Shown one piece after another: positions 32,212 through 42,794 of a DNA stretch of 64,000 nt. The stretch comes from Symsagittifera roscoffensis. Its lineage: Eukaryota > Xenacoelomorpha > Acoela > Convolutidae. The notes beneath the pieces were generated by a model. The model searched no databases. It worked only from the letters and a program-made list of their open reading frames with translations, and had not been told where the DNA came from. Each line of letters starts with the position of its first letter. Position 1 is the stretch's first letter. The DNA lies in NCBI RefSeq assembly GCF_963678635.1, contig NC_087071.1:24869821-24933820 (forward strand), in the 5' to 3' direction. A program made the translations under genes and the position numbers.

Positions 32212-33477
32212 AACCACTATCAGGAAAAATATATAATTTTTCAATAAAACAAGTTCACCAGTATAACAAAAGTCAAAATAAAAAACAATTTTTCATGTCA
32301 GACTTCGAATTTAAACCTATCCACAAAACTTTTAAAATTACAATCTCATCCAAAAAATATTGGAAAAACACAAATTCGGACATCATGCCATTACACATGT
32401 ATAAAAAAACACCATATCAAGTAACATTACCCTTAGGACTTCTAGGATATTGTGAGACAAATGCTTCAATTTCACCTATAAATGAAGTAACATACCGCGT
32501 TAATAAAATACACCAATTATTAGAAATTTGCCAATCAACAATTCTTGACGAAGAATTATCCATAAATAATATAATAAGTAATGAAAAAAGAAACACAGAT
32601 TACTTCACAAAAACACCATATTTTAAACCAACATTCAACATAACAAATTATACAAATTGAATTTGATAAATTAGCAAAACAACTGATAAAATATTCAACA
32701 GTCTACGCAACATCAAAATTCGACGTTGGGAAAATTAGTTCATCACTACACCTCCCGTTAAAACCCGACGCAGTTTTGAAAAAACAAAGAGCCAGTAAAG
32801 TACCGATTCACTTACATGACAAGGTAAACAGATTACTTGACAATACGAAATTATCTCACCAGTAAAAAAGGAAGAGTGGTAAATATTTCATAACCGCAGA
32901 TGTGAATAGTGCTTATAATCAAATGCCACTAGATGAACAATCACGAAGTTTAACACAATTTGTTATTGGAAATCAACAATATGAATTGAATCGCTTATTC
33001 TATGGAATATCCATAGGACCAGCAGCTTTTTCAGCTTTTATGACTAAAGTTTTTAGACCACTAATACTCAAGAAAAATGCAATCACATACTTAGATGATG
33101 TTTTTATGCAATTGCAAACTAAAGAAGAAATGTTTACAGTTTCAGAACAGTATCATAGAATAATTCAGAACGAAAAACTGAAGGCAGCTCCCGATAAATC
33201 ACACTTCTCTCTAACACGCGTTGAAATTTTAGGACATAATATAGAACGAGAAACTATCACTCCATTGAAATCACGCATTGATGCCATTCAAAAACTTCAG
33301 CCACCTACAAATAAAAAGAAAATACAAGAATTCCTTGGAATGTTAAATTTCTTAAGTAAATATGTTTACAAAATGCAATTATACTTAAGACCCTTCTATA
33401 ATATCCTCAGACAACAAAATAATTTTGAATGGACAACTGAACATCAAACACGATTTGAAGAAATTAAAATATTTTAA
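32212..33477 (+). pseudogene. pol: Reverse transcriptase, element B, with internal deletion
   Basis: The N-terminal lead (32,295-32,840) includes LKKQRASKVPIHLHDKVN, equivalent to LSKQRPSRVSLHYQEKLN of A. At about 32,843-32,885 the sequence jumps to FITADVNSAYNQMPLDEQ. The segment with the first catalytic Asp (VIDAR in A) is missing, roughly 150 bp. The rest is open to 33,477, with LTQFVIGNQQYELNRLFYG, the YLDD box (near 33,092-33,103), EILGHNIE and FLGMLNFLSKYV. Ty3/gypsy type. Not functional. Confidence 0.85.
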
Positions 33478-33891
33478 CTGAACAATTTTCAAACACAATT
33501 CCAGATCAAATCAACCATTCTATGCAATGTGCGATGCTTCAAATTTTGGCATCGGCGCAGCATTGCTACAATCACATAGTAGAACAAATAAAATGAACTT
33601 TATATTAACAATTTCACGATTATTCACTCAAGCAGAGCTACGACTCTCAACTCTAATGAGAGAATGTACAGCTATAATTTATACACTTAGAGAATATGAA
33701 TTTCTGATACTTGGATCAAAAAACCCAACAGTTCAATTCACAGATCACAAACCAATTATATTTCTCTTTACACAAAAGTGAGATCCAAATCATAGAGTTT
33801 ATAGATTTGAACTAATTCTAATGAAATTTACAAATCTACATATAGTTTGGACAGCAGGAAAAAACCTTGCGTTACCAGATAGATTAAAATA
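33478..33891 (+). pseudogene. pol: RNase H domain, element B
   Basis: AMCDASNFGIGAALLQSH, MRECTAIIYTLREYEF and FTDHKPIIFLF give the Asp, Glu and Asp-His motifs in one frame (33,527-33,781). The closing tether NLALPDRL follows near 33,866-33,888. There are stops at 33,476 and 33,779. Confidence 0.8.
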
Positions 33892-34595
33892 AAATACGCC
33901 ACCTGAATTACTCACAAGAAAAACTACAGTTGAACTACCCTAAAAATATGTTAAATTTTATCTCGCAAAAGATGTAACATCACCCCGACTAGAATGCAAA
34001 TATGCAGTAAAAACTGATACTGATCAATCACAGATAAATTATCTACAACATTTTCCACTCTACTTAGTTTGCCAGAATAATCACTACGAAGTTGGTTTAC
34101 TAGGCACATCAACTTTTAAACCAATTCCATACTCACAATGGATAAAAAATAACACTCAACAAAAAAGAATAAAACAACACTCGCATAAAAAACCCTTTTC
34201 CATTAATTGAAAAAGAAAATTTAACTGATAAAATAAAAATATCAGGACCGCAAACAAACGATTCAAAATACACAATAAATTAAGTTTTCGATCTCCATGA
34301 CCCACTTGACACAATTTCCCTATCAAAATTAGAAATTGACAATATTTTTCTCCCCTCAACAGATAAAAAAACACTTGAACTTTTAAAACAACATCAAAAT
34401 CTCGACCCAGTAATAAGACAACTAATATCAAGGCACAAATACAAAACTAAGCCTGTAAAAGCAAATACCACAATTTTAGAAAATAAACCACTCCTCCGAT
34501 ATTTCCGAAAATTTAATAACAGAACAATTAATGAAAATACAGATCTTTTAGAATATCGATTAAATGATTCCAAAGTTCCCTGTCTTCCTTTAAGT
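33892..34595 (+). pseudogene. pol: Pol linker, element B
   Basis: A broken Lys/Asn-rich stretch with no open frame over about 60 codons. Its position matches the acidic linker of element A. Confidence 0.4.
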
Positions 34596-35759
34596 ATGAT
34601 ATTAATAGCTTTTAACATCTCACATACACAAAATTCTAAAGGACACTCCGGTTCAGAAAAAACAGACTCAAACTTTACACAAAACTTTTTTTTCCCAAAT
34701 GCACCAATTTGGATAAAAGTATTATGCAATGATTGTATAATATGTCAATTGAACAAACTTTATCCAGATCAAAAACAAATAGCAGAAAAACAAGATTTTA
34801 AAGGACAAAGTTTATATTTTAACCATCGCATTTCATTCGATACAAAAGGACCAGTTTCACCATCTTCTGAAGGAAACTCCTACGTTATGGTTATTGTTGA
34901 CGCATTCACACATTATGTAGCACTCAACCCAGTACCACATTGTAATGCTTATTGTGGTTACACGACGCTTTATGAACATTGGACGCTTTATGAACGCTAA
35001 ATTCGGACTACACGAAATCTTAGTTACAGACAATGGTACATAATTCATAAAGAATGAAATCATCACATTATGCCACTTATATAACATCAAACATAAACCA
35101 CTTACATCTCCTGCACCTTGGACAAACGGTTTAGTCGAAGGTATGAATCGTTCACTACAAGAATGTCTCCGATGTATCAAAAATTGAAATGATACAAAAT
35201 ACACAGAATGGTCAGCAGATGTACAAATATTTCCCTTAGCATACAATTCACATATCACGACAACTTTAGGAATGTCACCATACAAAATGGTTTTTAATCA
35301 AAAGCCACATAAATCAATTATGTTACAGCAAATTCCCATAAAAATGCACAAGGTTATTGCCAACCAAATAAAAACTCAATTTGTTATAAACTACCTTTAC
35401 ACACACATGATGAAGATCATTTTCATCACCCACAATTTCTTAAATTAGCCTCCGGCACACACACCGAATGAATTTTAAAAAGAGATAAAAAACACAATGA
35501 AATTTACCAAAAAGTAACAAAGAAATTGTTACAAAGGCAAAACATTACCGATAAAATTAATTCACGCTTTACACCAGCCATAGATTTAAAAATTTGAACA
35601 TTTTTCTTAAAACCTAACTTTAATACGCAAAAAGGAATCTCTAAAAAATTACAACTCCTTCGAAAAGGACCATAACAAATAATTGCCAAACCCACTGAAG
35701 CGACGTATAGACTTACAGAATCAACTAAAAAAGAAATTGTTCAACATCGTAACAATCTA
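34596..35759 (+). pseudogene. pol: Integrase, element B
   Basis: The HHCC domain is altered: SKGHSGSEKT and CNDCIICQLNK. The catalytic core is complete in outline: RISFDTKGPVSPS (Asp 1), VMVIVDAFTHYVALNP, LVTDNGT near 35,017-35,037 (Asp 2), and PWTNGLVEGMNRSLQECL near 35,116-35,170 (Glu). GMSPYKMVFNQKPH follows near 35,271. The C-terminal GPY/F-type module (LLRKGP, then YRLTES) lies near 35,655-35,720, with its Tyr codon changed to TAA. Several stops and frameshifts make it inactive. It retains the DDE core that element A has lost. Confidence 0.85.
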
Positions 35760-36122
35760 TTGCCCTACCACCCAAAAGAATACGCACTACGCGAATTAAC
35801 CCAAATATATTCTTTCACAGGTTTAAAATTTATTCAATATCACCCACATACAGAAAAAGAAATTGATGAACAACACAACATTCAACAAGAGAATCAAACA
35901 CAAATCAAAGCTAAAAACAATCAAAAAATACCAGACACAAAAATACCTCAAAAAGAAAGAAAGAACAGGAAAATGATAGAAAAAATTTTACCACAAGAAC
36001 AACTGGAAAAATCAGAACATAGAGAATCATCACGAATTAGAATTCAAATACGTAAAAACTACAAAACATTCATTCAACATTCTAAAATATTAAAGAAAGT
36101 TGAATTTCAAAAACAACTTTGA
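35760..36122 (+). pseudogene. pol: C-terminal tail of pol, element B
   Basis: An open frame of 120 codons continuing after the GPY/F module (LPYHPKEYALRELTQIYSF). It then becomes Lys/Gln/Glu-rich (KNNQKIPDTKIPQKERKNRK) and ends at TGA 36,120. It is probably the extended basic tail of integrase. Confidence 0.55.
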
Positions 36123-36739
36123 TTTTCAAAATTAATAATCTTTGCACCTCTGGATCAGTTTGAACTTTCATTTTTCAAGATAACATGCTGACAAATACGC
36201 AACAATTCTAGTTCGGATTCAGCCAATAGGATTAACTTAAATCCGTCACCTTCTATATCTCTAACACCAACCTATTAGCCGAAAGATATTAAACTCCAGG
36301 CATATCTATAACTATAACTTTACAACCTCGAGGTCAAAATAAGCAACTCGCTAAAACTTGACAACTAAAATAAATACCACCATAATATTACAACCCTCCC
36401 CTATCTAATAACGCAAAGATCAACAAAATTTTCCCAACTCAGACCTCAAAAACCCTCCAACCAAAAATGGCAAATTAGCCTAAAGGAAAAAAGGACCATA
36501 TTCATTTTGCCTAAAGTACAAATATTTCAAAAATACCCCAGATCACCCGACAAATAAAAATAAAGTAAAGAAGACCTCCCGAACACCATAAAATCAGCCC
36601 CCAACAAATTTTCACAAAACACAACCCACTTGTCAAAAAATCCATAAATAACTCGACCACACCTGAGTCTCGCCTCAAACAACAAAAAATATTCGACGAT
36701 GAAATCACTTCATAAAAACTCTTCTCTCGATCAGTCAAT
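36123..36739 (+). other. Stretch without a recognised gene between pol and the hydrophobic ORFs
   Basis: No + strand frame longer than about 40 codons. A complementary open frame (36,511-36,840) is Leu/Phe-rich only because the + strand is AAA/TTT-rich. Confidence 0.4.
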
Positions 36740-37144
36740 ATGTTCAAAAATACAATTTTAAATTTTTTAATAAAATTTTTCAAACTATTCAAATTTTTGT
36801 TCATATTTCTATTTGATACTTTTGAAGCTTTTATAATCACTTTAATAATCTTTTTGCAACATTTTTTAAATTTTCTACTCCCTATTTGAAATATATCTCC
36901 AACTTTCCCAAATCATTGATCATATTCACAGGTACGATAATTCAAAGTCTATTTAAATGATACGAACAATTTTTAGACGAGCAGATTTTTTTTTACTATT
37001 TGTAATTTCATCATATTTTTATCATCCCTAATACTTACAATATGCAAATGTGTAAAAAAGGCAATAGTCACATTCGCCTTAGCAACAATCCTTTTGATTC
37101 TTTTCATCGAAGAATACTACAATAAACATAAATCTTCCCACTAG
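36740..37144 (+). pseudogene. Hydrophobic membrane-type ORF remnants
   Basis: ATG at 36,740 to TGA at 36,887 encodes 49 residues that are almost entirely hydrophobic (LFKFLFIFLFDTFEAFIITL). A second open stretch, 36,977-37,144, encodes two strong membrane segments (ICNFIIFLSSLILTICKC and AIVTFALATILLILFIEEYY) with a basic turn between them. Downstream in the same register comes ERHARLSEP, which recalls IERNEPAVP of the A glycoprotein tail. These could be the transmembrane end of an older glycoprotein copy, or a separate small membrane protein. Confidence 0.35.
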
Positions 37145-38296
37145 AAAAAATCAATCGAACACTTTCAAAAATTGCTAACCAACAATCACAAAATCAGTCT
37201 TCACTGACATCATCCCAAGAAAACCCAGCAATACTCACAACTACCCAAAACCCCCAAACACCCACACGAATTTTTTTTTCAAGATAATCCATACACTTTT
37301 GAAGAACGACACGCTCGCTTATCCGAACCATAAGAACCAGTTCAGCGACAGGCACCTCTAAGTGAACCAACATATAATTTGTATACCCCACATTACCACA
37401 AGAATTAAGCAGAATAAGAAACATTATTCAAAACTAAAATACAGTCGAAATAAATAGACAAATTATACATCCACGAAGAAATAGAAGTTTTCAAACCCCT
37501 AGAGTTCATTTTGATATACCCCAGTCACCAACACCAACTACTTCAGAAATTTCAAGTATTACATTGCCAGAAACTTCCACACTACTTTCACAACAGACCA
37601 CCTCAAATTTACCCTCAGATTACTTAGGTTCAACACCAACATCTGAACAAATACGTGAAAATCCCTTTAACCCCCCCCCCCCCCCCCAATCCCACCGCAC
37701 GACTACCATATTGGGCAACACACCCATATACACAAGGTGAACCAAACTTAGAGAATGATACAATAGATATTTCTACGGATACAACACTATCATCACTACC
37801 AGAAACGTTATCACTACCGTCAACACCTTCATTAAGTCAAAATTCACCGACGCTTTTCCCTTTAAATTTTCCCAATAACCTCGACGCTAGATATCGAGAA
37901 CAATCATCAACAAACATCTCTTTACGACTAGACTGGAACACATTCGTAGCACCCCCACCATTATTTGGACAACATCAAGATAGTAACCGACTCCACAGTT
38001 GGGCACTCAACAGACTACAATATAGACAAGATATCCACGAAGATATTCGTGAACACAATATTCAAATACTTCAACAAAACAGTCTCCAATTGAAATTCGA
38101 AATCACGATCAAACTAAACAATATTGTTCAACATCCCTACCCATTAAATCCACCAAATATAACAGCTCAGTCGCTACCAACACCATTTAAAACAACTGAA
38201 GTAATATATAAATACGATAGATGTACAAAAAACACAATTGGTTACATCACATTTTATAACCCATACTCAGGATTATCATCCACATGTATATTCTAA
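37145..38296 (+). pseudogene. ORF X: Pro/Ser/Thr-rich protein between pol and env, element B
   Basis: Two registers joined at a run of 17 C (37,671-37,687). Upstream of it the frame reads TSEISSITLPETST and SDYLGSTPTSEQI. Downstream it is open to TAA 38,294-38,296. The last 110 residues are less biased (LDWNTFVAPPPLFGQ, RLQYRQDIHEDIREHNIQIL, YKYDRCTKNTIGYITF). The C-run probably causes the break. The stop overlaps the env ATG at 38,284 by 13 bases. The part from 38,006 is duplicated. No family is recognised. Confidence 0.45.
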
Positions 38297-40903
38297 AAAC
38301 TTTAACATTTCAACACATCTTTTTTCTAATATTTTCCGACCAAAACACAAATCCTTCTCCTCGCAGAGGACCCCAAGATTTATTAGTAACACACTACGAT
38401 TGTGAAGAAAACGAACAAAAAACATTACACAAATATGCAATAAATCAAGTATCACTATGCGAAACAGAACCACAAGCTATAGAAACTACAAATGTAATAG
38501 CAACATTTTATTCAAAAGCCCGAGCAACAACAGTCACACGATATAAATTTACAGCAACATTTTCCGAAAAGAAAGTACACTGTTCACAAGTTTCCAATGG
38601 AAATAAGAACCGACTTGATCACGAATCAATCTATCAAAGTAATATAGAACGACTTTTACACCTAAATCCTGATGATTGTAAAAATGAACTACTCAGACTG
38701 AACATCACAAGAAATAGAAACACAGACAGGAAAATAGTAAATTTCCAAGTCTTTGCCGATTCTGTATATCAAGCACAACTTGAACGATATCAAGGACATA
38801 TAAAATTAGACGAAAAATACCCATACAACGGCGCACACGGAAGATTAACTTATGACATACACGATAAACACTAGATACCACATATTGGAATAAATGACCC
38901 CTCAAACTGCAAAGCAGACACAAAAAATAAAGGATATCAAGAAATAATGTTTTTCGATTGGAAAATACAACTCGAAAAAGTACAACTCACACGAGATTTA
39001 TCTGATAACACAATGATCTATCAAGGAATTAGATTACCTTGCAAAAATGATCAAGGCTATTGTGACCCTACAACAAGGACCCAAGCAACAATTGTTTGGT
39101 TTCCCGAAGATACATGCACAACATTCCAAGTAGCAAAAATACACGCTGGAAGGATAAAATTTCATGAAAAATATTTTATAGAATCAATCCCATACGAACA
39201 AGTAAATCCATCCCGAAAACAAAGTAATGATTTTAGAAATATTCATGATATAGAAAATAAATTAACACATTTCCAAATTTATCAAGAAACAGAAATTGCA
39301 TGTAAATACAGAAATCTACTTTATAAGACACAATATTCTGCAATACTTGTCGAATACGAAAAAGGTTTCGACATGACCACTGGAAAAATAAAATTTGACC
39401 CCTATGCCACAAGTCACCCTATATATGTAGGAACATCACACATACCAGTTAACTTTCAAAAAAGCACAGGTCAGCCTGGTGGAAAACAAACACCACATGA
39501 CAGTAAAAGTACACGTTTACAAGAACTATCACTAATGAATAGCACCTATTTCGGTAATATTCATTACGATATCCGCTTGGATATGAAGTTAGACTACACA
39601 ATTAGTCGAATTTTTCAAGAAATGTCACTCTCCGAATTAGAGACACTTCACCAACTATGCGAATTGGAAAGAACACAAATCCTACAATCACTCGCACTAG
39701 CAGTACTAAAAATACCCTACGCAGGATACTTATTATAAGGAAACAGATCAAATTTTCTAGACTGCGAAGGAAACATTATATGGTTTTTATACTTGTACCA
39801 AAAAAGTATCACCACTATATGTTTTTGAAGACAAACGTTGTTATAAAAGAATCCCTATATTCTTTAAAAATAAAGTACATTTTGTCGACACACTTTTAAG
39901 ACGAACATATTTTTGGGATACCGCAGTCCCATGTGGATCAGAAAATAGCCACAATGTAGTACAATTGAATCCTGATGAAGATAAATACTATCTCCTTACA
40001 CCATACCCTACGTTAATGCAATCACTCAAAAAATTTTCACCCGTAAGCATCAGAGCTATTGCTCGTAATCCAAATATTGATTCAGAATCAATTGGAATAT
40101 ATTCTAAATCAGATATCCAACATCACATTAGAACACAACAATTTCAAGAATTATTAACACAAATGGACACAATACAAAGACAATCAATTGACCAGAGTTT
40201 AAGAAAACTTGCCGAAACCGCAGGATTTGCAGATATTTATACACAAGATTATAGCGGATATTTTAATGATAATAAAGACTACATATATTTAAACGGTGAA
40301 AAATACAGACCACAAGATATTTCACCTATAAATATTTTCAGTTTTGTCACCCTAAAGAACGAAATTCTAGCTTTTCTAGGATGGCCCTATTACATCTTAG
40401 AAAAATTAACTATCTTATACGCCATGTTTAATTTTATAGGATTTCTTTTCTCACTCTTAAAAGGAATCTATAACACATGCGCTATACACACACAAGTAAA
40501 AACACAAGCAAGTGTAGCACGTATACTATTTGCAGAATTTTATGGAATTTTTTCATCATCAATAAACAAAATACTTCTAGATGCTTAAATAAAAGAATAT
40601 AACAAGAAATTATCCACAAGACAAAACACTTACGACGAAGAACACAAAAATATAGAGATAACACGTACCGCACCACAGTTGCCACCCCTACCACAAAATG
40701 ATTCATTATCATTAGTTCCCCGTAACTTCCGAAAACTAGCAATCACAAATAATCCAAACTCTAGATCGAATATAACACAAAGTCCCATCCAATATATAAT
40801 AACACATCATTCGCAAAATGATTTTACATACGAACAAATTATAGAACAACCCCACACCACCACTTTTCATTCTCAATATAATCAATTTTTTAGCCCACGA
40901 TGA
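38284..40903 (+). pseudogene. env: Chuvirid-like envelope glycoprotein, element B copy 1
   Basis: The ATG at 38,284 starts a hydrophobic signal-like segment (IFFLIFSDQN), followed by VTHYDC and YAINQVSLC as in element A. Later blocks are DWKIQLEKVQL, GFDMTTGK, CELERTQIL, FVDTLLRRTYFWD and a paired hydrophobic membrane region (WPYYILEKLTILYAMFNFIG, about 40,383-40,442). Breaks: TAG 38,872-38,874 (shared with copy 2), TAA 39,736-39,738 (copy 2 has a Ser codon), a one-base insertion near 39,785, and TAA 40,586-40,588 (shared). After the last stop the register stays open to 40,903 as a Pro-rich cytoplasmic tail. This is the homolog of the A glycoprotein. The chuvirid (class III-like fusion protein) assignment rests on motif memory and was not searched. 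Confidence 0.75.
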
Positions 40904-41337
40904 GCCGACAACTTGGATCCCTCCATCGCTCAAATTCCCACCCAGCCAACCTCCAAACTCAAATCCCAATAATTCCCGTTTTTGCTTTCACACCACCCGA
41001 TTTTCCGATTATTAATATATCATCAAGTACGAATTTTAATACTAACTCAGATATTTCAGTTTTATATTCTATCTCACAATTTAATAACCCTAATGTAAAA
41101 ACCCCCGAGGAATTTGCAGACTCCGAACCATCTCCCTCTAATTATACCCAGACCAACTCCTCAGTTTTTTCAAAACCCCCTTTTCAACCAACCCCACCAA
41201 ATAATCCACTCCCATCCATTTCCACTCCTTCTTATGCTTCACAAGTGACCCCAAACATTCTCCACTTCATTCCGACAGATCATATAATAATTCCCCAGAT
41301 ACCCCCCAAATTTCCCAGGAGCTCGATAATCTTATAA
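40900..41337 (+). CDS. ORF Y: Pro/Ser/Asn-rich 145-aa ORF
   Basis: Its ATG (40,900) overlaps the stop that closes the glycoprotein tail register (ATGA), a layout seen where translation is coupled. Low-complexity, Pro/Ser/Asn/Thr-rich (PPFQPTPPNNPLPSISTPSY), with no domain visible. The corresponding region of copy 2 has lost two blocks (about 260 and 190 bp), so Y survives only here. It could equally be the remnant N-terminal part of ORF Z in a shifted frame. Confidence 0.35.
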   Translation: MSRQLGSLHRSNSHPANLQTQIPIIPVFAFTPPDFPIINISSSTNFNTNSDISVLYSISQFNNPNVKTPEEFADSEPSPSNYTQTNSSVFSKPPFQPTPPNNPLPSISTPSYASQVTPNILHFIPTDHIIIPQIPPKFPRSSIIL

Positions 41338-41450
41338 CTTTACAACAACAATTAATACACCCCAGTACTCTCACAATACATCAACTATCATCCACAATAA
41401 CCTCCTCAAATCCACCTACTCCTACACCCTCCTCAGCTTACACTCCATCA

Positions 41451-42485
41451 TTGGCACAATCATCCACATCCACCGAAACACCTACTAGCACTCACCGAGC
41501 TTATCGCACTTTTAAACGAAAATTTCCAAATCACCCATTCCCAACCAAACCCGGAACAGCCCGCGAATATATTAATCACCTGCAACACACCAACACGAAA
41601 AATTTTCTTGAAATCACCTTACCCTCATTTCCGCAATATCCATTAAACACACCTAACGACACTAATGACACACGCATTTTTGTAGATGAACATGTTTTAA
41701 TGCCAACACTTCATTGGACAGCTTATTATAATTTCACTAACCCCCTTTGCCTACCACTAACAAATAATGATGACAGCATAGAAAAGAACAAAAATTTGTT
41801 ATATAGACTCACCACAACACTAACACCTCGACAATTTACTTACGTTGGATATAAAAAAACACTAAAAACATTCACTGCACCCCGAGCTAACGAATTTGCA
41901 ATAGAATACTACGATCATAATATCATCCGCCCTAATCAAGACCAATTTTTAGATGAAAACCGGTTCGCAAACCCGCAACTAACAGAAAATGTTTTCATCA
42001 AAACATCATACGTATTCACACTTAATTTTTTTGATAGAAAGAATGAACACGTAATTTCAGAATCACTAGCTGATATTCAAGCATACGAGAGCTTCTATGA
42101 TAAATTTCAGTTATTTTCACTAACCTTTAACTTTCTTTCACCACAGGAACGCAATTTGCACTGTTCCCACGATATTATGTTACGCACTAAACAAACCTTA
42201 CATATACATACTATCGTTTTATACAAAATCATTTTGATTTGCACACCCCATCAAGACAACTTCACCATCGTTTTCAGATTCTTAACTCAAAGTACACGTC
42301 ACCATTTTTCCTTAATTTTACATATTGAATCAAAGATACTAACCTCCACGGCATCCTCCGCAACTATGACCCAGTTACCCAAATGTATATATTTTGTCCC
42401 ATCACGAAGACCTTCAATGCCGAAGAATCCAGACCTTTCCTTATCCCGCATGAATTTATCCAGGTTATTGAAATACCCATGTTAG
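41451..42485 (+). CDS. ORF Z copy 1: unrecognised 344-aa protein
   Basis: From the ATG at 41,451; the register is open upstream to about 41,276 without another ATG. A Ser/Thr/Pro-rich start leads into a basic segment (HRAYRTFKRKFPNHPF) and a globular-looking body (FVDEHVLMPTLHW, DHNIIRPNQDQFLDENRF, LHCSHDIMLRTKQTLHIH). There is no signal or membrane segment. The ORF is unbroken in both duplicate copies with only scattered replacements, unlike the neighbouring env and pol. The last ~48 codons look unnatural and overlap Z' in another register. The coding pattern therefore probably switches to Z' near 42,340. The function is unknown. Confidence 0.55.
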   Translation: MAQSSTSTETPTSTHRAYRTFKRKFPNHPFPTKPGTAREYINHLQHTNTKNFLEITLPSFPQYPLNTPNDTNDTRIFVDEHVLMPTLHWTAYYNFTNPLCLPLTNNDDSIEKNKNLLYRLTTTLTPRQFTYVGYKKTLKTFTAPRANEFAIEYYDHNIIRPNQDQFLDENRFANPQLTENVFIKTSYVFTLNFFDRKNEHVISESLADIQAYESFYDKFQLFSLTFNFLSPQERNLHCSHDIMLRTKQTLHIHTIVLYKIILICTPHQDNFTIVFRFLTQSTRHHFSLILHIESKILTSTASSATMTQLPKCIYFVPSRRPSMPKNPDLSLSRMNLSRLLKYPC

Positions 42486-42709
42486 AATTCATTCACAATA
42501 CTAAATATAATTATAAAACATATAACCTCATTCAAAACACACCTTACGAGTTTGCAGTAGGCACCGAAGAACTAAACACCACAAAAGCACTTCAATTGCT
42601 TTGGCCATTGCTACAAACTAAAAATATCATACGCATACTAGCCAAATTACTAACAACATCAGATATGATTCACGACATCTTACCCCACGGCTTTTTCCCA
42701 GAAGATTAA
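42383..42709 (+). CDS. ORF Z' copy 1: C-terminal continuation of Z in the next register
   Basis: Open upstream in this register from about 42,338 (NLHGILRNYDPVTQ), then YIFCPITKTFNAEESRPF, EFAVGTEELNT and LLWPLLQTKNIIRILAKLL, ending GFFPED at TAA 42,707-42,709. The codon pattern is better here than in the overlapping end of Z. Both duplicate copies share the arrangement, so it predates the duplication: either an old frameshift, a programmed one, or a spliced junction. The 5' splice site follows one base after the stop. Confidence 0.5.
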   Translation: MYIFCPITKTFNAEESRPFLIPHEFIQVIEIPMLEFIHNTKYNYKTYNLIQNTPYEFAVGTEELNTTKALQLLWPLLQTKNIIRILAKLLTTSDMIHDILPHGFFPED

Positions 42710-42710
42710 G

Positions 42711-42794
42711 GTAAGTATAAATTGAAATACTCTTAACTAATGAATTTAAATTAGTACTAACCATTTTCTATCAATGTTTGATTTATATTTCTAG
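42711..42794 (+). other. 84-bp spliceosomal intron with consensus signals
   Basis: Donor AG|GTAAGTATA at 42,711, perfect branch site TACTAAC at 42,755-42,761, pyrimidine-rich stretch and acceptor TTTCTAG ending at 42,794. Branch A to AG is 34 bases. All three signals are near-ideal, and the size is typical of small animal introns. It starts one base after the Z' stop codon, so it would lie in a 3' UTR or join a different frame. Confidence 0.7.

Noticed and set aside
34156-35285. Complementary-strand frames over the integrase
   Set aside because: They lie opposite recognised integrase motifs and have no domain themselves.
40482-40742. 86-codon complementary frame repeated at 46,043-46,303
   Set aside because: It recurs only because the segment is duplicated. 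It lies opposite the env membrane region and tail.
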